Shown here: one piece after another, positions 25,233 through 33,215 of the stretch
Position numbering within the stretch: position 1 is the stretch's first letter
Layout of the letters: each line of letters opens with the position of its first letter
Assembly (NCBI RefSeq): GCF_029168315.1
Contig: NZ_JARGYD010000008.1
Coordinates: forward strand, 124,001-188,000
Length of the DNA stretch: 64,000 nucleotides
From: Psychromarinibacter halotolerans
GTDB lineage: Bacteria; Pseudomonadota; Alphaproteobacteria; Rhodobacterales; Rhodobacteraceae
Reading direction: 5' to 3'
The notes under the pieces: generated by a model
Seen by the model: only the letters and a program-made list of their open reading frames with translations
What the model was told of the DNA's origin: nothing
The model's database searches: none
Made by a program: the position numbers and the translations under genes

Positions 25233-26540
25233 GTGGATGCCCGGGCGATCCTGTCGCGGCTGCGGCGCGGCGAACACCTGACCCCGGCCGAGATCGGCTG
25301 GTTCGCGGACGGCCTTGCCAGCGACGCCGTGAGCGACGCGCAGGCCGGCGCCTTCGCGATGGCGATGTGCTTGTCCCCCCGAACCGAGGAAGAGCGCATC
25401 GCCCTGACCCTCGCGATGCGCGATTCCGGCACGGTGCTGGACTGGGACCTGCCCGGCCCGGTGCTGGACAAGCATTCCACCGGCGGCGTGGGCGATTGCG
25501 TGTCGCTGTTGCTGGCGCCCGCGATGGCGGCGCTGGGAACCTTCGTGCCGATGGTATCCGGGCGCGGGCTGGGCCACACCGGCGGCACGCTGGACAAGCT
25601 TGAATCGATCCCCGGCCTGTCGACCGAGATCGACGAGGACCGCTTCCGCGCCATCACCGCCGAGGCGGGCTGTGCCATCGTCGCGGCGTCGGAACACACC
25701 GCCCCCGCCGACCGGCGCCTGTACGCGGTGCGCGACGTGACCTCGACCGTGGAATCCATCGACCTGATCTGTGCCTCGATCCTGTCGAAGAAGCTGGCCG
25801 CCGGGCTGGATGCGCTGGTGCTGGACGTCAAGGTCGGTTCCGGCGCGTTCATGAAAACGATGGAGGACGCCGTCGATCTGGCCGAGGCATTGGTCGACAC
25901 GGCGAACGGCGCGGGTTGCCCTTCCAGCGCGTTGATCACCGACATGAACCAGCCCTGCGTCCCCGCCGTCGGCAACGCGCTAGAGGTGATGGAGGTGATG
26001 GAGGCCCTGACCTGTGGCGACACGGGTGGGCTGCTGTGCGACCTTACCGGCGACCTTGGCGGAGAGATGCTGCGCCTTGCCGGCATGGCCGACACCCGCG
26101 CGGAAGGCGCCGAAATGGTTCTTCAGGTCATCGCAAGCGGCGCGGCCGCCGAACGCTTTGGCCGCATGGTCAGCGCGATGGGCGGCCCGGGCGATTTCGT
26201 CGACCGCTGGCGCGACCGGCTGGGCTCGGCCCGTGTGATACAGGCGGTTCCGGCGCCCGAGGCCGGGTATCTGTCCGCCATCGACGGAGAGATGCTGGGC
26301 AACGCCGTGGTGCGCCTTGGCGGGGGCCGGATGCGGTCGGGCGACCGGATCGACCCCTCCGTCGGCCTGTCGGACATCGCGCTGCTGGGCGACCCGGTCG
26401 ATGCCGGGGCGCCACTTGCCATCATCCACGCCGACAGCGACAAGGCGGCCGAACACGCCGCCGACGTGCTGTCGCGCGCCTTTACGGTATCGCCGGACGT
26501 CCCGGACCTGCCGCCCACCGTGTACCGGAGTGTCGGCTGA
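25233..26540 (+). CDS. deoA: thymidine phosphorylase
   Basis: 435 residues; phosphorolysis of thymidine or deoxyuridine to base and deoxyribose-1-phosphate. Family signature SGRGLGHTGGTLDKLESIPG near residue 110, phosphate site DKHSTGGVGD near 80, and LDALVLDVKVGSGAFM near 190. GTG start 3 bp after cdd; the stop overlaps the deoB ATG. In the pathway DeoB next isomerises the sugar phosphate; deoC is not in the window. Confidence 0.96.
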   Translation: MDARAILSRLRRGEHLTPAEIGWFADGLASDAVSDAQAGAFAMAMCLSPRTEEERIALTLAMRDSGTVLDWDLPGPVLDKHSTGGVGDCVSLLLAPAMAALGTFVPMVSGRGLGHTGGTLDKLESIPGLSTEIDEDRFRAITAEAGCAIVAASEHTAPADRRLYAVRDVTSTVESIDLICASILSKKLAAGLDALVLDVKVGSGAFMKTMEDAVDLAEALVDTANGAGCPSSALITDMNQPCVPAVGNALEVMEVMEALTCGDTGGLLCDLTGDLGGEMLRLAGMADTRAEGAEMVLQVIASGAAAERFGRMVSAMGGPGDFVDRWRDRLGSARVIQAVPAPEAGYLSAIDGEMLGNAVVRLGGGRMRSGDRIDPSVGLSDIALLGDPVDAGAPLAIIHADSDKAAEHAADVLSRAFTVSPDVPDLPPTVYRSVG

Positions 26541-27736
26541 TGCCTCGCGCCTTCCTTGTCGTCCTTGATTCCGTGGGCTGCGGCGGTGCGCCCGATGCAG
26601 CCGCGTTCGGGGACGAGGGCGCGAACACGCTGGCCCACATCGCCGCCGAATGCGCCGCTGGGCGCGCCGAAGAGGGCCGCAGCGGGCCGCTGGCCCTGCC
26701 CAACCTCGACGCGCTGGGGCTTGGCGCGGCGATCCGGCTTGCGTCGGGCGCGGCGACGCCGGGCCTCGACGCGACACCGCAGGGGCTGTGGGGCGCGGGC
26801 ACCGAGGTGTCGAACGGAAAGGACACGCCCTCGGGGCATTGGGAACTGTCCGGCGTTCCGGTGCCGTGGGACTGGACCTATTTCCCCGAAACCGTGCCCT
26901 GCTTTCCCGACGATCTTGTCGCGACGGTCTGCGCCGCCGCCGGAACGGACGGGATCCTTGGCAATTGCCATGCGTCCGGCACCACCATCGTGTCCGAGCT
27001 TGGGGCCGAGCACATCCGCACCGGCTGGCCGATCTGCTATACCTCTGCCGACAGCGTGTTCCAGATCGCCGCGCACGAGGATCACTTCGGCCTCGACCGT
27101 CTGCTGGACCTGTGCAAGACGCTTGCCCCTACGCTTCACGCGATGAAGGTGGGCCGCGTCATCGCCCGGCCCTTCGTCGGCTCCGAGACCGAAGGCTTCA
27201 CCCGCACCACCAACCGCAAGGACCTTGCCATCGCGCCGCCCAGCCCGACGCTGTGCGACTGGGCGCAGGCCGCCGGGCGGCGGGTGCAGGCGGTGGGCAA
27301 GATCGGCGACATCTTCTCGATGCGCGGGATCGACGAGGTGCGCAAAGGGGCGGACGATGTCCTTTTCGAACATTTGACGGCCTTTGCGGACGAAGCTCCT
27401 GACGGATCCTTTACCTTTGCGAACTTTGTCGAATTCGACAGCCTGTATGGCCATCGCCGCGACGTGTCCGGCTACGCCCGCGCGCTGGAATGGTTCGACG
27501 CCGCCTTGCCCCGCTTTCTGGATCGCCTGCGTCCCGGCGATCTGGCGATTTTCACCGCCGATCACGGCAACGATCCGACGTGGCGCGGCACCGACCACAC
27601 GCGGGAACGGGTGCCGATCGTGGGATACGGGCTTGGCGCGAAGGAAATCGGCAATGTCGGCTTCGCGGATGTCGCCGCCTCTGTCGCCGCGCACCTTGGA
27701 ATACCGGCGCAACCGCCGGGGAGGTCTTTCCTGTGA
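26540..27736 (+). CDS. deoB: phosphopentomutase
   Basis: 398-residue alkaline-phosphatase-superfamily enzyme interconverting ribose/deoxyribose 1- and 5-phosphates. Metal and nucleophile motifs are present: VVLDSVGCGGAPDA at residues 7-20, GKDTPSGHWELSG near 95 (nucleophile Thr), FVEFDSLYGHRRD near 298, and FTADHGNDPTWRGTDHTRE near 337. One-base overlap with deoA and a 4-bp overlap with add support a single operon. Confidence 0.96.
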   Translation: MPRAFLVVLDSVGCGGAPDAAAFGDEGANTLAHIAAECAAGRAEEGRSGPLALPNLDALGLGAAIRLASGAATPGLDATPQGLWGAGTEVSNGKDTPSGHWELSGVPVPWDWTYFPETVPCFPDDLVATVCAAAGTDGILGNCHASGTTIVSELGAEHIRTGWPICYTSADSVFQIAAHEDHFGLDRLLDLCKTLAPTLHAMKVGRVIARPFVGSETEGFTRTTNRKDLAIAPPSPTLCDWAQAAGRRVQAVGKIGDIFSMRGIDEVRKGADDVLFEHLTAFADEAPDGSFTFANFVEFDSLYGHRRDVSGYARALEWFDAALPRFLDRLRPGDLAIFTADHGNDPTWRGTDHTRERVPIVGYGLGAKEIGNVGFADVAASVAAHLGIPAQPPGRSFL

Positions 27737-28725
27737 GCTTCACCGAATTGCCGAAGGTCGAACTGCACCTGCATCTCGAAGGCGGCGCCCCGCCCGCCTT
27801 CATCGCCGGGTTGGCGAAAGAGAAGAAGTTGGACATTTCCGGCATTTTCAAGCCGGACGGCAGCTATGATTACCGGGATTTCTGGCACTTTCTTGAGGTC
27901 TACGAAGCCGCTACCTCGACCCTGCAAACCCCGGACGACTACAAAAGGCTGACCCTCGCGGTGCTGGAAGAAAGCGCGAAGAACGGCGTGGTCTATTCCG
28001 AAACCTTCATCAGCCCCGATTTTTGCGGCGGTCGCGATCTGGGCGCGTGGCGGGAATACCTGCACGCGATCCAAGAGGCGGCGGACGAAGCCGAGCGCAC
28101 GATGGGCGTCACCCTGCGCGGCATCGTCACCTGCATCCGGCACTTCGGCCCGGAGAAGGCCAAGGAGACCGCGCTGTGCGCCGCCGAGACCGCCGGCGAC
28201 TGGCTGGTGGGGTTCGGCATGGCCGGCGACGAGAAGAAGGGCAAGCCGGCGGACTTCGCCTATGCCTTCGACATGGCGCGCGAAGCGGGGCTGGGGCTGA
28301 CGGTTCATGCCGGCGAATGGGACGGCCCCGACAGCGTCCGCGATGCGCTTGACGCCCTGCGCCCCGCACGGATCGGGCACGGCGTGGCGGCTTGGCACGA
28401 CAGGCACCTTGTCGAACGGCTGGCGCGCGAGAACATCGTGCTAGAGGTCTGCCCCGGGTCCAACGTTTTCCTGGGCGTCTATAAGCAACTTCACGACCAC
28501 CCGATCGAGAAGCTGCGCGAGAACGGCGTCGCCGTCACGGTGTCGACCGATGACCCGCCGTTTTTCCACACCACGATGACGCGAGAGTTCGAGCAGCTTA
28601 ACCGGGTGTTCGGCTGGAACGAGGAAGACTTTGGCTACCTCGCGAAAGAAGCCCTTGATGCCGCCTTCTGCGACGACGTAACCCGTGCGAAAATCCGCAA
28701 GAGACTGGAGCCTGCCGATGTATGA
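27733..28725 (+). CDS. add: adenosine deaminase
   Basis: 330-residue metal-dependent TIM-barrel hydrolase converting adenosine to inosine. Zinc ligands are in VELHLHLEG (residues 9-17) and HAGEW near 194; the catalytic Glu/His region is ARIGHG near 215, and the late STDDPPFF near 275 holds the metal Asp. GTG start overlapping the deoB stop; the add stop overlaps upp by 8 bp. It links purine nucleoside salvage to the deo genes. Confidence 0.94.
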   Translation: MSFTELPKVELHLHLEGGAPPAFIAGLAKEKKLDISGIFKPDGSYDYRDFWHFLEVYEAATSTLQTPDDYKRLTLAVLEESAKNGVVYSETFISPDFCGGRDLGAWREYLHAIQEAADEAERTMGVTLRGIVTCIRHFGPEKAKETALCAAETAGDWLVGFGMAGDEKKGKPADFAYAFDMAREAGLGLTVHAGEWDGPDSVRDALDALRPARIGHGVAAWHDRHLVERLARENIVLEVCPGSNVFLGVYKQLHDHPIEKLRENGVAVTVSTDDPPFFHTTMTREFEQLNRVFGWNEEDFGYLAKEALDAAFCDDVTRAKIRKRLEPADV

Positions 28726-29350
28726 TCACCTGACCGTCGTGAAACACCCGCTTGTGCAGCACAAGCTGACCATCATGCGCAAGCAGGACACCTCGACCGC
28801 GTCCTTCCGCCGGCTTCTGCGCGAGATCAGCCACCTGCTGGCCTACGAGGTCACCCGCGAAATGCCGATGACCACCGAAACCATCGACACGCCCCTGTGC
28901 AAGATGGAGGCCCCGGTGATCGAGGGGAAGAAGATGGCGCTGGTGTCGATCCTGCGGGCCGGCAACGGGCTGCTGGACGGCGTTCTGGAACTGATCCCCG
29001 CCGCGCGCGTGGGCTTTGTCGGCCTGTACCGCGACGAGGAAACGCTGCAGCCCGTGCAGTACTATTTCAAGGTGCCCGACAACCTTGGCGAACGCCTGAC
29101 CATCGCCGTCGACCCGATGCTGGCAACCGGCAACAGCTCTGCCGCCGCGATCGACCTACTGAAGGAAGCGGGCGCCAAGGACATCCGGTTCCTTTGCCTG
29201 CTGGCCGCGCCCGAAGGCGTCGCCCGCATGAAAGAAGCGCACCCCGACGTGCCGATCATCACCGCCGCGCTGGACGACCACCTGAACGAGAAGGGCTATA
29301 TCGTGCCCGGCCTCGGCGATGCGGGCGACCGGATGTTCGGAACCAAGTGA
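28718..29350 (+). CDS. upp: uracil phosphoribosyltransferase
   Basis: 210 residues; makes UMP from uracil and PRPP. PRPP-binding loop IAVDPMLATGNSSAAAI near residue 128, VSILRAGNGLLDG near 78, and the uracil-binding C-terminus YIVPGLGDAGDRMFGTK. It is the last gene of the salvage operon, using the uracil freed by DeoA after Cdd action. Confidence 0.96.
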   Translation: MYDHLTVVKHPLVQHKLTIMRKQDTSTASFRRLLREISHLLAYEVTREMPMTTETIDTPLCKMEAPVIEGKKMALVSILRAGNGLLDGVLELIPAARVGFVGLYRDEETLQPVQYYFKVPDNLGERLTIAVDPMLATGNSSAAAIDLLKEAGAKDIRFLCLLAAPEGVARMKEAHPDVPIITAALDDHLNEKGYIVPGLGDAGDRMFGTK

Positions 29351-29420
29351 TCCGGCTTGGGACTTTACCCACAGTCAGAATCCGTCCATGTTGGGATAAC
29401 ATCATGTGTGGGGGCACATT

Positions 29421-30440
29421 ATGAAACGATTTAAGACCATTACCGCCACCGCCCTGTGTTTTGTCGCCGGTCTCGGAACGGCACAGGCGCAGTCCGTGGA
29501 CGACATTACCGGCCCTGCCGAGGTTCCGCCGACCGATTACACGGGGAAAGAGTACGTCGACAGCAACGGCTGCATCTTCGTGCGCGCCGGTCTGGATGGC
29601 GCCGTGACATGGGTGCCGCGCGTCAGCAGCGACCGCCAGCTTCTGTGCGGCTACACGCCGTCGCTTGCCAACGCGCCCGTGCCGACGCCCGCACCGCTGG
29701 CCCAGCCCGCGCCGGAACCCGCACCTAGGGTCGTGACCGCGCCGCCGCCTGCCGCGACGACGCCCGCGCCAACCCCCGCGCCCACCATGGTCGCGACCAA
29801 CGTGGTCCGCACCACGCCGCCGCCGCGCACGGTGACTGTTCACGCGCCCCCCGCCGCGACCCGCGTGGTGTGCACCTCGCAGTGCGGCCCCGGCCCCTAC
29901 GTGCTGTCGGACGGCACCCGCGTCATCCACGTTCCGAAGCCGCCAGCGATCACGCCCCCGCCGGGCTATCGCATGGCGTTCGACCCGGAAGACGGCCGGT
30001 TCAACCCCTACCGTGGCCATGTCACGCCCGAGGGGTTCGTACAGATGCGGCTGGTCTGGACCGCCGGTGTGCCGCGCAAGCTGGTGACGCCCGAAACGGA
30101 ACGCTACACCGTGATCAACGGCCGCCCGACGCCGGACCGCGAATACATCCTGACGCACGAGGCGCCCCACGGCCCGGCCTATACCGTGTCGACCAAGAAC
30201 ACCCCGCCCACCGGGCATCGGTTTGTCGAGGTCGGGGTCTTTTCGACCCCGGACAAGGCGCGCGCCGCCGCTGCGGGGCTGTCGCCGCTGGGCCTGCCGA
30301 TGAACCTGTCGACCGCCCGGCGTGGCGGCACGGAGTATACCGTGCTTCTGGCCGGTCCGTTCGCCAGCACCGGCACTCTGTCGAACGGCCTGAGCATGGT
30401 GCGCGGCGCTGGCTACACCGGCGCGACCACGCGCCGCTAG
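29421..30440 (+). CDS. exported protein with proline-rich linker and SPOR-like C-terminal domain
   Basis: 339 residues; signal peptide 1-23 (GTAQA-QS). A Cys-containing N-domain (to about 78) is followed by a Pro/Ala-rich linker (about 85-145), a middle domain, and a C-terminal 70-residue segment (HRFVEVGVFSTPDKARAAAAGL...YTVLLAGPF) with the SPOR peptidoglycan-binding pattern. It probably acts at the septum or envelope. I prefer the ATG at 29421 over the one at 29406, because it gives a clean signal peptide. A small inverted repeat ATGTT-GGGAT-AACAT (29388-29402) lies just upstream. Confidence 0.78.
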   Translation: MKRFKTITATALCFVAGLGTAQAQSVDDITGPAEVPPTDYTGKEYVDSNGCIFVRAGLDGAVTWVPRVSSDRQLLCGYTPSLANAPVPTPAPLAQPAPEPAPRVVTAPPPAATTPAPTPAPTMVATNVVRTTPPPRTVTVHAPPAATRVVCTSQCGPGPYVLSDGTRVIHVPKPPAITPPPGYRMAFDPEDGRFNPYRGHVTPEGFVQMRLVWTAGVPRKLVTPETERYTVINGRPTPDREYILTHEAPHGPAYTVSTKNTPPTGHRFVEVGVFSTPDKARAAAAGLSPLGLPMNLSTARRGGTEYTVLLAGPFASTGTLSNGLSMVRGAGYTGATTRR

Positions 30441-30467
30441 GGCGACCGAAAACCGCCCAAAACCTGC

Positions 30468-30494
30468 AAACCCGGCCGCGCGCGGTCGGGTTTT
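30468..30494 (+). terminator. intrinsic terminator after the SPOR-like gene
   Basis: AAACCCGGCCGC (30468-30479) pairs with GCGGTCGGGTTT (30482-30493), with one G-T pair, and ends in a T run. It lies 27 bp past the stop codon. Confidence 0.75.
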
Positions 30495-30632
30495 GCGTAT
30501 ACACACAAGGGTTTGCACCGCGTCTCGACGCCGGGGTTTACATTCGGCGCCTCGGATGGAACGATTCCCGGATGAACCACGAGCACCCGCAGGACGCGGC
30601 CTCGGCAATTCCCCCCCTATTCAGGAGCCCTC

Positions 30633-31061
30633 ATGACCCAGGTGAAAACCGGCGACACCGTCCGTCTGCATTACACAGGAACCCTAGACGACGGGACGCA
30701 GTTCGACAGTTCGGCGGGTCGCGATCCGCTTGAATTCACCGTCGGGTCCGGTCAGATCATCCCCGGCCTTGACCGCGAGATGACCGGCATGGAAGTCGGC
30801 GAGAAGAAAACCGTGAAGATCGCCCCGGAAGACGCTTACGGATCGCACGATCCGGGCCGCGTTCAGGCCGTGCCGCGCGACCAGATCCCCGATCACATCC
30901 CGACCGAGCCCGGCACCCAACTGCAGATGCAGACCCCGCAAGGTCAGGCCATCCCGGTCACCGTGACCGACGTCAACGACAGCGAGATTACGCTGGACGC
31001 CAACCACCCGCTGGCCGGCAAGACGCTGACCTTCGACGTGGAACTGGTCTCGGTCAACTGA
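30633..31061 (+). CDS. FKBP-type peptidyl-prolyl isomerase (SlyD-like)
   Basis: 142 residues. The FKBP halves TVRLHYTGTLDDGTQFDSS (8-26) and the C-terminal AGKTLTFDVELV flank an IF-type insertion (about 68-125), the SlyD architecture. The His/Cys-rich metal-binding tail of E. coli SlyD is missing. No signal peptide, so a cytoplasmic chaperone/isomerase is expected. AGGAG-type site 6-10 nt before the ATG (CAGGAGCCCTC). Confidence 0.9.
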   Translation: MTQVKTGDTVRLHYTGTLDDGTQFDSSAGRDPLEFTVGSGQIIPGLDREMTGMEVGEKKTVKIAPEDAYGSHDPGRVQAVPRDQIPDHIPTEPGTQLQMQTPQGQAIPVTVTDVNDSEITLDANHPLAGKTLTFDVELVSVN

Positions 31062-31077
31062 TCGCGCGCGGCGGGTT

Positions 31078-31098
31078 CGAATTTTCATTGAAAATTCG
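31078..31098. repeat. perfect AT-rich palindrome after the FKBP gene
   Basis: The 10-bp arms CGAATTTTCA and TGAAAATTCG flank a single T. It is 17 bp past the FKBP stop in a GC-rich setting. It may be a protein-binding site, since a 1-nt loop cannot form a simple RNA hairpin without opening a few pairs. Confidence 0.6.
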
Positions 31099-31126
31099 GG
31101 CGTACCGCTGCGGACGCATGGACAAG

Positions 31127-31156
31127 CATGCGGGCAGGATTAATCTTGCCCGCATG
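31127..31156. promoter_or_regulatory. 30-bp near-perfect palindrome covering the methyltransferase start codon
   Basis: Arms CATGCGGGCA (31127-31136) and TGCCCGCATG (31147-31156) are perfect complements around GGATTAATCT, itself nearly palindromic; only one symmetric pair breaks the 30-bp symmetry. The last three bases are the proposed ATG at 31154. As RNA it would hide the start codon; as DNA it would be a dimer-binding site. Confidence 0.6.
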
Positions 31157-31780
31157 ACAGACGATTTCTCTCCTGCCAGCTTCTGGGACGACCGGTACGA
31201 TCGGTCGGATTACCTGTTCGGCACCCGCCCCGCCGGTTTCGTCGAACAACAGGCCCACCGCATCCCGCACGGCGCCCGCGTACTGGCCGTCGCCGATGGC
31301 GAGGGGCGCAATTCGGTCTGGCTTGCCAAGCGCGGGCTGGACGTCACCGCGATGGACAACTCGCAGGTCGGGCTTAGCAAGGCGCGCGCCCTTGCCGCAA
31401 GCGAAGGCGTCTCGGTCGATTTCCAGCTGGCCGACATCCTGTCCTACGGCTGGACCGCCGACAGCTATGACGTGGTGCTGGGCGTCTACTTCCAGTTCCT
31501 GTCACCCGACGACCGCCCGGCGGTGTTTCATGGGATGAACGCCGCCCTGCGGCCCGGCGGCCTGCTTATGATCCACGGGTTCGCCCCGCGACAGGTGGAT
31601 TACGGCACCGGCGGCCCCGGCAAGATCGAGAACATGTACACGCTGGACCTGCTGCACGACGCCTTTCCAGACTACGAAGTGCTGCACGAGGCCGACTACG
31701 ACGCCCATGTCGACAGCGGAGAGGGCCACAACGGCACCGCCGCGCTGATCGATTTCGTCGCCCGCAAGCCCGGCGCCTGA
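31154..31780 (+). CDS. class I SAM-dependent methyltransferase (TehB/TPMT-like)
   Basis: 208 residues. The opening FWDDRYDRSDYLFGTRPAGF resembles the TehB/thiopurine-methyltransferase branch. Motif I is degenerate but visible as VLAVADGEGRNSVWLAKRG near residue 44 (usual form: LDLGCGEGRN), followed by VTAMDNSQ and later LGVYFQFLSP and LRPGGLLMIHGF. Members detoxify metalloids or thiols, but the substrate is unproven. The start lies inside a 30-bp palindrome; an upstream in-frame ATG at 31118 is possible. No strong Shine-Dalgarno site is seen. Confidence 0.82.
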   Translation: MTDDFSPASFWDDRYDRSDYLFGTRPAGFVEQQAHRIPHGARVLAVADGEGRNSVWLAKRGLDVTAMDNSQVGLSKARALAASEGVSVDFQLADILSYGWTADSYDVVLGVYFQFLSPDDRPAVFHGMNAALRPGGLLMIHGFAPRQVDYGTGGPGKIENMYTLDLLHDAFPDYEVLHEADYDAHVDSGEGHNGTAALIDFVARKPGA

Positions 31781-31838
31781 CGCTCCGGGCCACTGGCCCG
31801 CTCTTGCCCCGACCGACGTGCTGCCCTAGAGGCAGCGC

Positions 31839-33212
31839 ATGAGCCGCTGGCGTACATACAGGCCGCATGTCGCGGGTCTTCTCGGGCTTGGCCTGCCGCT
31901 GATCGGCAGCCACCTTGCACAGGTTGCGATCGGCGTGACCGACGCCCTGATGCTGGGCTGGTACGACGTCGAGGCACTGGCCGCCGCCACCCTCGCACAT
32001 TCCATCTGGTTCGTGATCTTCATCCTCGGCTCGGGCTTCGCCTTCGCCGTCATGCCGATGGTCGCGCAAGCCATCGGATCGGGCGACGACCGTCAGGTCC
32101 GCCGGGTGACGCGGATGGGTATGTGGATCTCGATCCTGTTCGGACTGGCCGTGATGCCCGCCCTGATCTGGTCGCGCCCCCTGCTGGAACTGATGGGCCA
32201 GACAGAGATCGTGGCGACGCTTGCGCAAACCTACCTTGCGATCACCGCAGTCGCGATGGTGCCCGCCCTGCTGGTGATGGTGCTGAAAAGCTATCTGTCG
32301 TCGCTGGAACGCACGCAGGTGGTTCTGTGGATCACGCTGGCCGGGGCCGGTGTGAACATCGCGCTGAACTACATCCTGATCTTCGGCAAGCTGGGCCTGC
32401 CCGAGATGGGCATCGCCGGCGCCGCGACCGCCTCTTTGACGGTGCATGTCCTGAGCTTTCTTGCCTTCGCGGTCTATGCGGCGCAGGTGACCCGCGAACA
32501 CACGCTGTTCGCCCGCTTCTGGCGCCCCGACTGGGAAGCCTTCTGGCAGGTCTTCCGCCTTGGCTGGCCCATCGGCATCACCAACCTTGCAGAGACGGGG
32601 CTGTTCGCCGCGACGGCGGTGATGATGGGCTGGCTGGGCCCGGTGCCGCTGGCGGCGCACGGGGTGGCGATCCAGCTGGCATCGCTGACCTTCGTGGTTC
32701 ACCTTGGCCTTAGCCAAGCCGCCACGGTGCGGGCCGGCGCGGCGCTTGGGCGCGGCGACCTCGACTTTCTGCGGCTGGGCGCCCGCGCGGTCACCGGCTT
32801 GTCGATTCTGTTCGCCATCGTGACGATGGTCGTCTACCTGTCGGTGCCCGAACTGCTGGTCGGCCTGTTCGTCGACCCCGCCGACCCACGCCGCCCCGAG
32901 ATCCTTGCCATCGGCGTCGTCCTGCTGTCGGTCGCGGCGCTGTTCAACACCGTGGACGGGCTGCAGGTGATCGCCCTTGGGCTGCTGCGCGGCCTGCAGG
33001 ACACGCGAACCCCGATGATCCTTGCGGCGGTGTCCTACTGGGTATTCGGCTTTCCGGCGGGCTACGTGTTCGGCTTCGTCCTGGACTTCGGCGCGCCCGG
33101 CGTCTGGGCCGGGCTGGTCTGCGGCCTTGCCGTTGCGGCGTTCACCCTGCTTTGGCGATTCTGGGCCGAGTTCGCACGCCGCGCCCGCCGCGCCGACCCG
33201 GCACAGGCCTAG
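31839..33212 (+). CDS. MATE-family multidrug efflux transporter
   Basis: 457 residues, about 12 membrane helices in two MatE repeats (about residues 14-175 and 235-400). Typical segments are GLPLIGSHLAQVAIGVTDALMLGW at the first helix and LAAHGVAIQLASLTFVVHLGLSQAATVRAG in the second repeat. It would export cationic compounds by Na+ or H+ exchange (NorM type). Follows the methyltransferase by 58 bp; convergent with the SLC13-type permease, 3 bp apart. Confidence 0.92.
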   Translation: MSRWRTYRPHVAGLLGLGLPLIGSHLAQVAIGVTDALMLGWYDVEALAAATLAHSIWFVIFILGSGFAFAVMPMVAQAIGSGDDRQVRRVTRMGMWISILFGLAVMPALIWSRPLLELMGQTEIVATLAQTYLAITAVAMVPALLVMVLKSYLSSLERTQVVLWITLAGAGVNIALNYILIFGKLGLPEMGIAGAATASLTVHVLSFLAFAVYAAQVTREHTLFARFWRPDWEAFWQVFRLGWPIGITNLAETGLFAATAVMMGWLGPVPLAAHGVAIQLASLTFVVHLGLSQAATVRAGAALGRGDLDFLRLGARAVTGLSILFAIVTMVVYLSVPELLVGLFVDPADPRRPEILAIGVVLLSVAALFNTVDGLQVIALGLLRGLQDTRTPMILAAVSYWVFGFPAGYVFGFVLDFGAPGVWAGLVCGLAVAAFTLLWRFWAEFARRARRADPAQA

Positions 33213-33215
33213 GCG

